Source of the DNA: Pyxidicoccus xibeiensis
GTDB taxonomy: Bacteria > Myxococcota > Myxococcia > Myxococcales > Myxococcaceae
Assembly: GCF_024198175.1 (NCBI RefSeq)
Contig: NZ_JAJVKV010000011.1
Coordinates: forward strand, 1 to 64,000
Length of the DNA: 64,000 nucleotides
Direction: 5' to 3'
Position numbers and translations under genes: made by a program. Under the pieces are notes generated by a model. It had not been told where the DNA came from. It was given only the letters and a program-made list of their open reading frames with translations, and made no database searches. Below are positions 48,560 through 57,283 of the stretch, one piece after another. Position 1 is the stretch's first letter. Each line of letters opens with the position of its first letter.

Positions 48560-49363
48560 TCAGTCGGGCCCGTGAGGCCCGCGCCGGGGCATGGGCACGG
48601 CCGCGCTCCCCTGCCCCACCGCAGGCCCCTGGGCCAACAGCCGGCTCGCCTGCTCTCGCAGGGCCACATGCAGCCCGGCAGCGGCGACGAGCTCGCGCAG
48701 GTCGGTGGTGTTGAGGAGCGGGACAATCTTGGCGCCAATCTCCGGCGGCAGGTACGGGTTGAAGACGAGCGCGCGGCGCACCGAGTGACGCACGGACCAG
48801 CGCGGCGACTTCCAGATTTCGATGAGCGGCTCGGGGCGGGCCGGGCGGCGCGCGGCGATGCGCACCACCAGCTCCTCGGTGAGCCGGGGGTTGATGAGCA
48901 CGTTGCGCAGGACGGACGGGTCGCTGACGGTGGCCATGCGGGCCAGGGCATCCGGGTCCTTCGTCAGGCGGGCCTTCGTCTTGAGGTGGCCCAGGGACTG
49001 GGAGAACGCGGTCGCGTCCGCGCGGGCGGCGGCGTCCGCGTCCATCTCCAGCTTCGCGGGCCCCTGGGCGAACAGGTCCGCCACCGTGTCGAGCGACTGC
49101 ACGTGCGCGAGCCGGCGCAGCGTGTCCACGTGGGGGATGTGCTCGGCCTCCTGCTCCAGCGCGGCCATGAAGTCCGACAGCACGCAGGTGGCGGGCCCCC
49201 AGCCGCCTCGGGACAGGGAGATGAGGTAGCCGACCAGCTCGTTGGTATCGAACGGATCTCTCCGGGCCAGCTCGCGCGCGGCGGCCTTGCGGCGCACGTC
49301 GGGGCCTCCGCTCAGTGCGTGCATGAAGCGAGCGACGTTGCGGGCGTCCTCCAGCGTGGGCAT
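48560..49363 (-). CDS. HEAT-like (leucine-rich variant) repeat protein
   Basis: 267 residues from the ATG at 49361-49363. The C-terminal half is repetitive: DPDALARMATVSDPSVLRNV, INPRLTEELVVRIAARRP, SPRWSVRHSVRRALVFNPYL. The NP.L..E.V..IA and W.VR..VRRAL.FNP spacing is typical of LRV/HEAT-type repeats. The N-terminal half is helical. It starts seven bases after the zinc-ribbon gene on the same strand, so the two form an operon. Cytoplasmic scaffold; function unknown. Confidence 0.7.
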   Translation of the reverse strand: MPTLEDARNVARFMHALSGGPDVRRKAAARELARRDPFDTNELVGYLISLSRGGWGPATCVLSDFMAALEQEAEHIPHVDTLRRLAHVQSLDTVADLFAQGPAKLEMDADAAARADATAFSQSLGHLKTKARLTKDPDALARMATVSDPSVLRNVLINPRLTEELVVRIAARRPARPEPLIEIWKSPRWSVRHSVRRALVFNPYLPPEIGAKIVPLLNTTDLRELVAAAGLHVALREQASRLLAQGPAVGQGSAAVPMPRRGPHGPD

Positions 49364-49370
49364 GGGCGGC

Positions 49371-51740
49371 TCACTCCGTGCGGCCAGCCTCCGCTGTCGC
49401 GGCGGGCATGGCCTCCAGCGTGACCTCCAGCCGGAAGCTGCCGAGGTCCGCCGGGTACTCGTGGAACATGACGAGGAAGGGGGCCTTCGCGCCGGGCGCC
49501 ACGGACACGGCCCCCGCGTCCAGGCGCTGGGTGAGCGCCGCGGCGGACTCCGAGTTGCCCACGGCGTACAGGTCCTCGGGCGTGGGCAGCGTGCCCGCGA
49601 GCGCCTCCGCGGAGCGCACCCGCTGGTCGCCGTCGAACAGCGCGGCGCGCACGCGGATGCGGGTGGGGGCGGCGGTGCGGTTCTCGGCCTCGCCGCGCAC
49701 GAAGAAGAGCGGGCGGCCCGACCGCGTCTCGTAGAGGGCGTTGGACACGTCGACGGCCACCAGCGGCTGGGGCGGCGGGACGACCAGCGCGCGCAGGCGC
49801 TCCGGCGAGAGCACCGAGAAGTCGATGCGGCCCTCGCGCAGGTAGACGCGGCCCACGGCGCCGACCGCCACCAGCAGCACCGCGGCCACGACGAGGTTGG
49901 CCACGAGCGCCGTCGCCTTGAGGGCGCGGCTGGCGGGGCGACGCAGGGGAATGCCCACGTCCTCGGGCCGGGCCGTGGGCTTCGCCACGGTGACGACGGG
50001 CGCGGCCGGCGCGGCGTCCAGGTCCAGCACCTCGCGGGTGCCGGCGGCGGGTGCCCCCACCTTGCCGAGCGTGATGGTGAACTCCTGGCCCTCGTCCGCC
50101 GGAGGCACGTCCCCCAGCAGCGAGCCGCCCCCGGCCTCCGCCCCGAAGTCGGAGCCGTCCAGTCCCTCCGCCTGCGGAGGTGGCGTCCCGAGCAGCGCGG
50201 CACGGCCGGTGTCCGTCGGCTGCATGCCGGCGTGCTCGCCGAACGCGTCCGAGTCCGACGAGAGGTCGAACAGGTCGGAGGGATTCGACGAGGGAGGCGG
50301 GGGCGCGGGAGGTGCCTTCGCGGGAGGCGCGCTCACGGGCGCGGCGGCGCCCTGGGTCCGCACTGGAGCCGGAGCCGGCGGCGCAGGAGCCATGGCCGGG
50401 GCAAGCCCCACGTCGATGTCGATGGACGCGAACGGGTCGTCGCTCGGGGGCGCGGCGATGGCCGGGGCGGCTCCCTGCGTCCTCACCGGGGCCGGAGCGA
50501 GCGCCGGGGCAGGCCCGACGTCGATGTCGATGGACGCGAACGGGTCGTCGCTCGGGGGCGTGGAAGCCGCCGGAGCCGCCATGGGCGCGGAGGTCACCGT
50601 GACGTCGTCGAGGTCGAAGGAGCCGAACGGGGCGGGCCCGCCGAAGGCCGGCGGCGCCGCGGGAGCCGGCGGCGCTGCGGGAGCTGGCGGCGCTGCGGGA
50701 GCCGGCCCCCTGGCGGCCGGCCGGGTCGGACCCAGGGCCACGGCCCCTGCGGGCGTGGCGGCCGGGGCAGGCGCGGCGGAGCGGCGGAGCGCATCCGCCG
50801 GAGCGGCCCGGGGCGCCGGCAGGTCATCGAAAGCCCCCGGCACGGGGGGCGAGGAGGACGGCGGGCCACCGAGCAGGTCCGAGAACGGATCCGGCCCAGT
50901 CGCGGCGAACGGAGGCGGCGCGGTGGGCCCGCGAGCGCCGGGCGCGACCGGGGCCGAGCCTGGAGGAGGCGGAGGTCGGGCCGCAGCGGCTGGCGCCCCT
51001 GGAGCGCCCCGAGGGGCCGGGGGCACCGGGGCCCCCGCCTTCGGCGCGCCGAACATGGTCACCGAAGCCGGAGCGGACATCGCGGCCGCCCCTGGAGGCG
51101 ACGCACGCCCCGGAGTCCCCTGCCCGTTCGAGGCAGCCATCCCGGGAGCGGGAGGCGGCACGCCCCGGGGCGTACCGACGGCGCCCGGCAGCGGCACGGC
51201 GCCCACCGTCGGCTGTGCGCCGCTGGGAGGCACCGCGCTGCCATACAGGCCCGTCGAGGACCGAGGCGTCGGGCCCGCCATCCCCGGAGGGGCGGGCAGG
51301 GGCACGGCGCCCAGGTCTCCAGCCTCGCCGAAGGGGGACGTCGGAGGCCGGGCCGCGGGCGGCAGCGGGATGGGGCCGATGCGGGTCGGCTCCTGGAAGA
51401 CGCCGGCCTCGGTATCGAGCTCCCCGTCCACGCTGTTCCAGGGGGCGGAGCTCGCCGGGGCAGCAGCCGAGCCCCGGGTCGCCTCCACGCCCTGCGCGAA
51501 GTAACCCGGTTTCGTTATCTCCACGCCCTTGGGGTCTGGGGCGACTCCGAAGCGGGCGAAGGGGTCCGCCTGCCCGGCCGCAGGGGGCGCTGGCGGCGCA
51601 CCCGTATCGGCCGTGGCGGGTTCACGGGTGACTCGGAACGTGTTCTGACATTTGGTGCAGCGGACCTTGACCCCCTTCTCGGTCACCTTCTCGTCGGGGA
51701 TCTTGAACCGCGTCTGGCACCGCTCACACTTGACGATCAT
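49371..51740 (-). CDS. zinc-ribbon (MJ0042) protein with Pro/Ala-rich linker and C-terminal DUF3426-like domain
   Basis: 789 residues. The N-terminus is a classic MJ0042 ribbon: CERCQTRFKIPDEKV then VRCTKCQNTF (two CxxC pairs). Residues ~40-590 are Pro/Ala/Gly-rich with a 36-residue tandem duplication. One membrane helix (ATALVANLVVAAVLLVAVGAV) precedes a beta-rich C-terminal domain (VDVSNALYETRSGRPLFFVR, VEAENRT-like) resembling DUF3426. The ribbon would face the cytoplasm and the sandwich the periplasm. Partner and role are unknown. It diverges from phaR. Confidence 0.85.
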   Translation of the reverse strand: MIVKCERCQTRFKIPDEKVTEKGVKVRCTKCQNTFRVTREPATADTGAPPAPPAAGQADPFARFGVAPDPKGVEITKPGYFAQGVEATRGSAAAPASSAPWNSVDGELDTEAGVFQEPTRIGPIPLPPAARPPTSPFGEAGDLGAVPLPAPPGMAGPTPRSSTGLYGSAVPPSGAQPTVGAVPLPGAVGTPRGVPPPAPGMAASNGQGTPGRASPPGAAAMSAPASVTMFGAPKAGAPVPPAPRGAPGAPAAAARPPPPPGSAPVAPGARGPTAPPPFAATGPDPFSDLLGGPPSSSPPVPGAFDDLPAPRAAPADALRRSAAPAPAATPAGAVALGPTRPAARGPAPAAPPAPAAPPAPAAPPAFGGPAPFGSFDLDDVTVTSAPMAAPAASTPPSDDPFASIDIDVGPAPALAPAPVRTQGAAPAIAAPPSDDPFASIDIDVGLAPAMAPAPPAPAPVRTQGAAAPVSAPPAKAPPAPPPPSSNPSDLFDLSSDSDAFGEHAGMQPTDTGRAALLGTPPPQAEGLDGSDFGAEAGGGSLLGDVPPADEGQEFTITLGKVGAPAAGTREVLDLDAAPAAPVVTVAKPTARPEDVGIPLRRPASRALKATALVANLVVAAVLLVAVGAVGRVYLREGRIDFSVLSPERLRALVVPPPQPLVAVDVSNALYETRSGRPLFFVRGEAENRTAAPTRIRVRAALFDGDQRVRSAEALAGTLPTPEDLYAVGNSESAAALTQRLDAGAVSVAPGAKAPFLVMFHEYPADLGSFRLEVTLEAMPAATAEAGRTE
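50410..50560 (-). repeat. 108-base direct repeat in the linker of the zinc-ribbon gene
   Basis: A 43-base stretch is identical at 50410-50452 and 50518-50560, 108 bases apart. It encodes SDDPFASIDIDVG twice, each followed by a diverged APAPVRTQGAA segment, so the whole unit is 36 residues. Confidence 0.85.
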
Positions 51741-51911
51741 TCAGCAGGGCCCGGCCGGGGGAAACGCAGTATAGGCCCACCGGGTGTACACGGCGAGCCG
51801 GGTTCTCGTAGCTTGCTCGCCCCCAACCCCTCTGGTACGAGACTCGCCCCTGCGAGACTCGGGCGCAGAGCAAGTGGCTTGGAGTCGAGCCCAAAAGGGG
51901 CGGAGAGACAC

Positions 51912-52577
51912 ATGAGCGAGGCTGAGCAAGCAGGCGCTCCGAGTAAGGAGCCCAAGATCATCAAGCGGTACACGAACCGGAAGCTCTACGACACCGTGGA
52001 GAGCCGGTACGTCACCCTCGATGAGATCGCCGCGATGATCAAGGAGGGTACCGAGGTCCGGATTGTCGATAATCGGACCAAGGAGGACCTGACCTCCGTC
52101 ACGCTCGCGCAGATCATCTTCGAGGAGGAGAAGAAGAAGAACCAGATGCCGCTGTCGGTGCTGCGGGAGATCATCCGCCACCCCGGCGAGTCCATCTCCG
52201 GCTTCATCCAGAAGGAGGTCGCGCCCCGCGTGGTCTCCATCCGCGAGGAAGCCGAGTCCCGCCTCGACAAGCTCCTGCGCAGGGACGAGACCACCGGCAA
52301 GGTCGCTGGAACCCCGGAGGAGGCGCCGCAGCCGGAGCCCACCCCCGCCACGGCCGCTGATGCCAACGCCGCGGGCCTCAACCCCGCGGACCTGCTCAAG
52401 GCGAGCCAGCGCGCCTTCGAGGACTGGCAGCGGAAGATTGACGAGCGCGTGAAGCACGTCGTCGAGAACCTCACCGGCAACCTCCCTGCCCTGGGCCGCG
52501 ACATGGCGTCGCTCACCCAGCGTCTGGAGGAGCTGGAGAAGAAGCTCGAGCAGGTCGAACAGCAGAAGAAGCAGTAG
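51912..52577 (+). CDS. phaR: PhaR-type polyhydroxyalkanoate synthesis regulator
   Basis: 221 residues. Residues 14-75 (KIIKRYTNRKLYDTVESRYV, EVRIVDNRTKEDLTSVTLAQ) are the PHB/PHA accumulation regulator DNA-binding domain, followed by a helical part (LSVLREIIRHPGESISGF). After a Pro/Ala linker the C-terminus is coiled coil (LTQRLEELEKKLEQVEQQKK). PhaR represses phasin genes and binds PHA granules in other bacteria. GGAGAG precedes the ATG. A ParA gene and a phasin-like gene lie immediately downstream on the other strand. Confidence 0.88.
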   Translation: MSEAEQAGAPSKEPKIIKRYTNRKLYDTVESRYVTLDEIAAMIKEGTEVRIVDNRTKEDLTSVTLAQIIFEEEKKKNQMPLSVLREIIRHPGESISGFIQKEVAPRVVSIREEAESRLDKLLRRDETTGKVAGTPEEAPQPEPTPATAADANAAGLNPADLLKASQRAFEDWQRKIDERVKHVVENLTGNLPALGRDMASLTQRLEELEKKLEQVEQQKKQ

Positions 52578-52611
52578 GCCCCGAGGGCGTGGGGCGCCGC
52601 CGGCCCCTGCC

Positions 52612-53415
52612 TCAGCCCGCCGCCGGTGCCCGCCTCCGCTTCCGGGGGGCGGGCCCGCCATGCAGCTCCGCGGCGATGGCCGCCAGCATCTGGGCGCCCC
52701 GGCTCTTCGGCGCGTACTCCCAGATGGTCTTCCCGTGGCTCTGGGCCTCGTCCACCTTGACGTCGTAGCCCAGCGGCGTGCTCGCCAGCGCGTCCGGGAA
52801 GTAGGCGCGCAGCCGCTCGAGAATCGCCGTGGCCAGCGCAGTCTTCCGGTACAGCGTGGGCACCACCTTGGTGACGCGCAGGTCCGGCCGCCCCTCCGCC
52901 TCGCCCACCTGCCGCACCGTGTCCGCCACCTCGGCGCAGCCATCCAGCGCCAGGTACGTCAGCGCCACCGGCACGACGACTTCCGTCGCGGCCACCAGGA
53001 TGTTGCGCGTGGTGAGGCCCATGGACGGGGGCGCGTCGAAGACGATGGCGTCGTAGCCCGCCGCCTCCGCCGCCTTCAGCCGGTCCGCCAGCCGGTGGGC
53101 GCGGCGCGCGTCCTGCGCCACCACCACCGGGAACTCCGCCATCTCCTTGTACGCCGGCAGCACGTCCAGCCCCTCCACGGCCGAGCGCTGGACGACGTCC
53201 TCGAAGCGAACCGCCGCGTCGGTCAGCAGGTGGAAGACGTTGCGGGGCAGCGTGCGCACGTCCACGCCCAGCACCTTGCCCGCGTGCCCCTGCGTGTCCA
53301 GGTCCACCAGCAGCACGCGCAGGCCCTGCTCCCGCGCGAGCCACGCGGCGGTGTTCACCGCCAGCGTCGTCTTGCAGGTGCCGCCCTTCTCGTTGATGAA
53401 CGCGATGCGCCGCAT
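52612..53415 (-). CDS. ParA-family ATPase
   Basis: 267 residues. A deviant Walker A KGGTCKTT (10-17) carries the signature Lys10; LLVDLDTQGHAGKVLG and FDAPPSMGLTTRNIL are the next motifs. The C-terminus is basic (PRKRRRAPA), useful for nucleoid binding. Orphan ParA/McdA-type proteins position plasmids, carboxysomes or PHA granules. No ParB is beside it. It is second in a two-gene unit, nine bases after the phasin-like gene, which suggests that protein as partner or cargo adaptor. Confidence 0.92.
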   Translation of the reverse strand: MRRIAFINEKGGTCKTTLAVNTAAWLAREQGLRVLLVDLDTQGHAGKVLGVDVRTLPRNVFHLLTDAAVRFEDVVQRSAVEGLDVLPAYKEMAEFPVVVAQDARRAHRLADRLKAAEAAGYDAIVFDAPPSMGLTTRNILVAATEVVVPVALTYLALDGCAEVADTVRQVGEAEGRPDLRVTKVVPTLYRKTALATAILERLRAYFPDALASTPLGYDVKVDEAQSHGKTIWEYAPKSRGAQMLAAIAAELHGGPAPRKRRRAPAAG

Positions 53416-53424
53416 GGCCCGGGG

Positions 53425-53733
53425 CTACTTCTTCGACTGCGTCTTCGCCGCCACCAGCGTGTCCACCTTGCCCTCCACCGACGCCAGCAGCCGCTCCAGG
53501 TCGTCCACCTTCGAGCGCAGCTGCTCCAGGTCCGCCGTGGACGGCAGGTTCATCGCCGACAGCGCCGTGCGCAGCGTGCTGTCCATCGTCCCCTTCGCCG
53601 CCAGCGAGCGCGCCACCAGCGTCTGCACCGCCGCCACGAACTTCTCGTTCGACAGCAGCTGCTGCGCCAGCTTGCCAATCCGCTCCTCGCCCGTCTCCAC
53701 GAGCTTCTTCATCACAGGATTGTTCTTGAGCAT
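53425..53733 (-). CDS. phasin-like helical protein
   Basis: 102 residues from the ATG at 53731-53733 (GAGGA ten bases upstream; an upstream GTG would add 27 poorly conserved-looking residues). It is fully helical. The C-terminal stretch MNLPSTADLEQLRSKVDDLE, leading to a coiled coil, is like the NLPS..D...L...V..LE end of phasins, PhaE and PhaM-like proteins. The end is Lys-rich. It is expected to coat granules or lipid bodies. The paired ParA gene suggests active positioning. Confidence 0.75.
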   Translation of the reverse strand: MLKNNPVMKKLVETGEERIGKLAQQLLSNEKFVAAVQTLVARSLAAKGTMDSTLRTALSAMNLPSTADLEQLRSKVDDLERLLASVEGKVDTLVAAKTQSKK

Positions 53734-53897
53734 GGGTAGCGCGTCCTCGCGCGCGAGGCCTCGGAGGGCCTTCGGGAAGTCAGGAAAAAGACGCCGCACT
53801 CTGTGAGGTGCCAACGCGACGTGTCAAGCAGCGCAACAACGCGTGGCCAAACGCGTTGACTCCTGGAGACACGATTCCTACGGTTCGCCGCTCTTTT

Positions 53898-54812
53898 ATG
53901 GCCGGACTACTCGACAAGCGACTGTGGATCGTCTCCGGCAAGGGCGGAGTGGGCAAGAGCACCGTTGCCGCGGCCCTCGCCCTGGCCTCCGCACGTGCGG
54001 GGCGCCGCACGCTGGTCTGCGAGGTGAACGCCCAGGAGCGCGTCAGCCGCTTCCTGGAACGCCCCGCGGCCGGCCCGGAGGTGACGCTGCTGGAGGAGAA
54101 CCTCTGGGCGGTGGACGTGCGCCCCCAGGAGGCCATGCGCGAGTACGGCCTCATGGTCCTGCGCTTCGAGACCCTCTACAAGACGGTCTTCGAGAACCGG
54201 CTGGTGCGCTACTTCCTGCGCTTCATCCCCTCGCTCCAGGAGCTGGTGCTGCTCGGGAAGATCATGTTCCACCTGCAGGAGAAGCTGCCGGACGGGCGCT
54301 GGCGCTTCGACACCATCGTCATGGACGCGCCGGCCACCGGCCACGCCATCTCCTTCCTGAGCGTGCCGCAGGTGCTGGTGCAGACGGTGCCTCCCGGGCC
54401 CATGTCCCGCGAGGCGCAGAAGATGCGGGACTTGCTGGTCGACCCGGCGGTGACGGCGGCGGTGCTGGTGGCGCTGCCGGAGGAGATGCCGGTGAACGAG
54501 GCGCTGGAGCTGCACGCGGCGCTGCGTGACAAGGTGAACATCCGCACGCACGCGGCGGTGCTCAACCAGTCCTTCCCGGAGCGCTTCACGGAGGCGGACC
54601 TGGAGGCCCTGCTGGGCCACCCGGAGCTGCACCACGCGGCCAAGGCACACCACGACCGGGCCGCGCAGGCGGTGCTCGCCGGCACCAAGCTGGAGCGCAA
54701 CCTGCACGCCCCCGTCTTCACGGTGCCCCGGCTCTTCACACCCGAGTTCGGGCGCGACGCGATTGAACAGGTCATGGGCCATCTCGAGCCACTCGTGACG
54801 GGGGAGCTGTGA
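53898..54812 (+). CDS. ArsA/GET3-type ATPase, first of a tandem pair
   Basis: 304 residues from ATG 53898; an upstream frame adds a non-homologous head. The P-loop GKGGVGKST (14-22) has the signature Lys15. FDTIVMDAPATGHAISFL holds the switch II region, and VVLNQ-like AAVLNQSFPERF comes later. It belongs to the single-domain ArsA group, which handles anions or tail-anchored-like cargo; no arsenite-binding Cys triad is obvious. It overlaps the second ATPase by four bases (GTGA), so the pair is probably made together as a complex. Confidence 0.88.
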   Translation: MAGLLDKRLWIVSGKGGVGKSTVAAALALASARAGRRTLVCEVNAQERVSRFLERPAAGPEVTLLEENLWAVDVRPQEAMREYGLMVLRFETLYKTVFENRLVRYFLRFIPSLQELVLLGKIMFHLQEKLPDGRWRFDTIVMDAPATGHAISFLSVPQVLVQTVPPGPMSREAQKMRDLLVDPAVTAAVLVALPEEMPVNEALELHAALRDKVNIRTHAAVLNQSFPERFTEADLEALLGHPELHHAAKAHHDRAAQAVLAGTKLERNLHAPVFTVPRLFTPEFGRDAIEQVMGHLEPLVTGEL

Positions 54813-55927
54813 GCAAGACGGCCCTGGCGCCCGCACTCGCGGGCAAGCGCGTCCTCATCTGCGTGGGCTCTGGCGGTGTGGGCAAGACGACGGCGGCGGC
54901 CTCGCTGGCCCTGCGCGCCGCGGCGGATGGCCGCAAGAGCCTGGTGTGCACCATCGACCCGGCGAAGCGGCTGGCCAACTCGCTGGGCCTGTCCGGCGGG
55001 CTGGGCAACACGGAGACGCGGGTGCCGGCCACCGCGCTGGAGCCGCTCGGCATCCAGTCTCGCGCGCCGCTGTACGCGATGATGCTGGACATGAAGCAGA
55101 CGTGGGACGACCTGATTACCCGCGTCGCTCCGCCCGACCAGCGCGAGCGCATCCTGTCCAACCGCTTCTACCAGTCGCTCTCCACCGCCCTGGCCGGCAG
55201 CCAGGAGTACATCTCCATGGAGAAGCTCTGGGAGCTGCGCCGCCGCGGTGAGTACGAGCTCATCGTCCTGGACACGCCTCCCACCGCGCACGCGCTGGAC
55301 TTCCTGGACGCCCCCAACCGGGTGCTCGACTTCCTCGACAACGAGGCGGCGAAGTGGCTGCTCTCCCCCGCGCTGAAGGCGGGCAAGTTCGGCATGTCGC
55401 TGTTCAACCGCAGCGGCTACGTCATGCGGGCGCTGGCGAAGTTCACCGGCACGGAGATGCTGCAGGAGCTGTCCAACTTCATGCTCGCCATCTCCTCCAT
55501 GAACGAGGGCTTCCGCGAGCGCGCCCGGGGCGTGCGGCAGCTCCTGGAGGACCCGAGCACCGGCTTTGTCCTGGTGACCAGTCCCCACCCCGAGCGCATG
55601 GACGAGGCCATCCACTTCCACACGCTGCTGAAGCAGCACCGGATGGAGGTGGTGTCGCTGGTGGTCAACCGCGTGCACCCCATGCCGCCGGAGGCGCTGT
55701 GGGAGGACGCGGCCACGCTGACGCCCACCCGCCGCGCCAAGGTGGAGGAGACGCTGCGCGAGCTCCAGGTGCTCGCCGAGCAGGACCGGACCGGCGTCGA
55801 GCAGCTCCAGGCCGCCTGCCCGGGCGTCCCCATCGTCCAGGTGCCCCGCTTCGAGCTGGACGTGCACGACATCACCGCCCTGTGGCGCACCGGTCGCTAC
55901 CTGCTGGGGGACGAAGCCCTGGAGTGA
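54809..55927 (+). CDS. ArsA/GET3-type ATPase lacking the signature lysine, second of the pair
   Basis: 372 residues from GTG 54809, coupled to the preceding gene. The P-loop is GSGGVGKTT (20-28): Ser21 replaces the signature Lys that reaches across the dimer. TIDPAKRLANSLG, YELIVLDTPPTAHALDFLDA and VTSPHPERMDEAIHF are classical ArsA motifs. A long helical middle (AGKFGMSLFNRSGYVM) is typical of actinobacterial and myxobacterial members. Together with its partner it may form a heterodimer with one complete active site. The cargo is unknown. Confidence 0.88.
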   Translation: MSKTALAPALAGKRVLICVGSGGVGKTTAAASLALRAAADGRKSLVCTIDPAKRLANSLGLSGGLGNTETRVPATALEPLGIQSRAPLYAMMLDMKQTWDDLITRVAPPDQRERILSNRFYQSLSTALAGSQEYISMEKLWELRRRGEYELIVLDTPPTAHALDFLDAPNRVLDFLDNEAAKWLLSPALKAGKFGMSLFNRSGYVMRALAKFTGTEMLQELSNFMLAISSMNEGFRERARGVRQLLEDPSTGFVLVTSPHPERMDEAIHFHTLLKQHRMEVVSLVVNRVHPMPPEALWEDAATLTPTRRAKVEETLRELQVLAEQDRTGVEQLQAACPGVPIVQVPRFELDVHDITALWRTGRYLLGDEALE

Positions 55928-56058
55928 CGGGGGCCGTCCGGAGGGCAGGCAACCGGGGAGGCGCGCCAGGAGGGGACGCATTAAGCTGGGCGCGCCCATC
56001 GCCGTAGGAAGGTGGGAACTCCACGGGGCCCGGCGCTGTCCTGGAGGATGGCCCGTCC

Positions 56059-56064
56059 AGGAGG
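56059..56064 (+). promoter_or_regulatory. ribosome binding site that favours GTG 56074
   Basis: AGGAGG lies nine bases before GTG 56074. ATG 56098 has only a weak, distant GGAG. The GTG is therefore chosen. Confidence 0.65.
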
Positions 56065-56073
56065 ACGCATTTC

Positions 56074-57234
56074 GTGATTGGGAGCGAGCGGACGCACATG
56101 TCGGTCAGTCGATGGTGGTGGGTGGCGGCGCTGGGGCTGGTGGTCTCCGGGTGCCGGACGACGGGCTCGGCCGCGCGGGGTGACGGGCAGGGGACGTCCC
56201 CGAAGCAGGAGCTCGAGTTCGACGCGGTGACGGTGACGGCGGACCTGGAGCTGGACAAGCTCAACGACGAGGAGCTCTTCGCGGGCGGCACGTCGGCCTT
56301 CGCGGCCAGCGACTTCAAGCAGGCGGCGCGCTACTTCGGCCGGCTCGTGGACTTCCACCCGGCCAGCCGCCACCGCCGCGCGGCGCTCTACAACGCGGGC
56401 CTCGCGCACCAGCGCCTCAAGGAGTGGGAGGAGGCCCAGCACCGCTTCTCCGAGCTGTCGGACCCGGCCAGGGGCCAGGGCGACGCGCTCGACGCCGCCT
56501 TCCGCGTGGCGGAGACGCAGTACCACCTGGAGCGCTACGACGAGGCGGTGGCCCTGCTGGGCGTCATCTCCGCGCGCCAGGACGTCACCGTCAACCGCCG
56601 CATCGAGGCCCAGGTGCAGCAGGGCATCTGCCAGCTGGAGGCCGGCCGCCCGGACGAGGCCGAGGCCACGCTGCGCAAGGCCCTCTCCACCTACGACGCG
56701 CTGACGGACAAGGAGGAGGTGGACGACTACTTCCCCTCCCAGGCGCACTTCTTCGTCGGGGAAATCTACCGGCTCCACTACGACAACGTGAAGCTGGACC
56801 CGGTCAAGGGCGCCGACAAGCTCGCCGAGGACCTCAACTACAAGGCGGAGCTGCTCCTGTCCGCGCAGGGCCACTACCTGCGCTCCATCCGCGTGGGCAA
56901 CGGCTACTGGGCCACCGCGGCGGGCTCGCAGATTGGCGCGCTGTACGAGAACCTCTACGAGCACATGGTGAACTCGCCCGCGCCGTCCGAGCTGGACGCC
57001 CGCGAGGCCGAGGTCTACCGCCAGGAGCTGCGCAAGAAGATTCGCGTGCTGCTCACCAAGTCCATCAACATCTACGAGCGCACCCTCGAGACGGCCGAGC
57101 GCATCGGCTCCCAAAGCGCCTTCGTGGACCGCACCCGCGAGAGCCTGGCCAAGGTGAAGGCCCTGCTGCTGGCGGACGCGGAGGCCGAGCCCACGCCGGC
57201 CCCGCCCACCTCGGGCGCCGAGCCGCACTCCTGA
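56074..57234 (+). CDS. TPR lipoprotein
   Basis: 386 residues from GTG 56074 (ATG 56098 is possible). The signal WWWVAALGLVVSGC places the lipid Cys at about residue 27. Tetratricopeptide units follow (ALYNAGLAHQRLKEWEEAQH, RVAETQYHLERYDEAVALLG, GICQLEAGRPDEAEATLRKA). A helical C-terminal half ends in a Pro-rich tail. It resembles outer-membrane TPR lipoproteins of the BamD/gliding-motility scaffold type, but nothing ties it to one complex. It precedes the M48 protease by 49 bases. Confidence 0.78.
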   Translation: MIGSERTHMSVSRWWWVAALGLVVSGCRTTGSAARGDGQGTSPKQELEFDAVTVTADLELDKLNDEELFAGGTSAFAASDFKQAARYFGRLVDFHPASRHRRAALYNAGLAHQRLKEWEEAQHRFSELSDPARGQGDALDAAFRVAETQYHLERYDEAVALLGVISARQDVTVNRRIEAQVQQGICQLEAGRPDEAEATLRKALSTYDALTDKEEVDDYFPSQAHFFVGEIYRLHYDNVKLDPVKGADKLAEDLNYKAELLLSAQGHYLRSIRVGNGYWATAAGSQIGALYENLYEHMVNSPAPSELDAREAEVYRQELRKKIRVLLTKSINIYERTLETAERIGSQSAFVDRTRESLAKVKALLLADAEAEPTPAPPTSGAEPHS

Positions 57235-57283
57235 GCCCCGGCTGGGCACCCGGGCCCCGGGCGGAATAGCCTGGGGCCCGCCC

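Noticed and set aside
52591..52607. GGGGC/GCCCC hairpin between phaR and the ParA gene
   Set aside because: Only five pairs, with competing alternatives in the same gap; not distinguishable from background.
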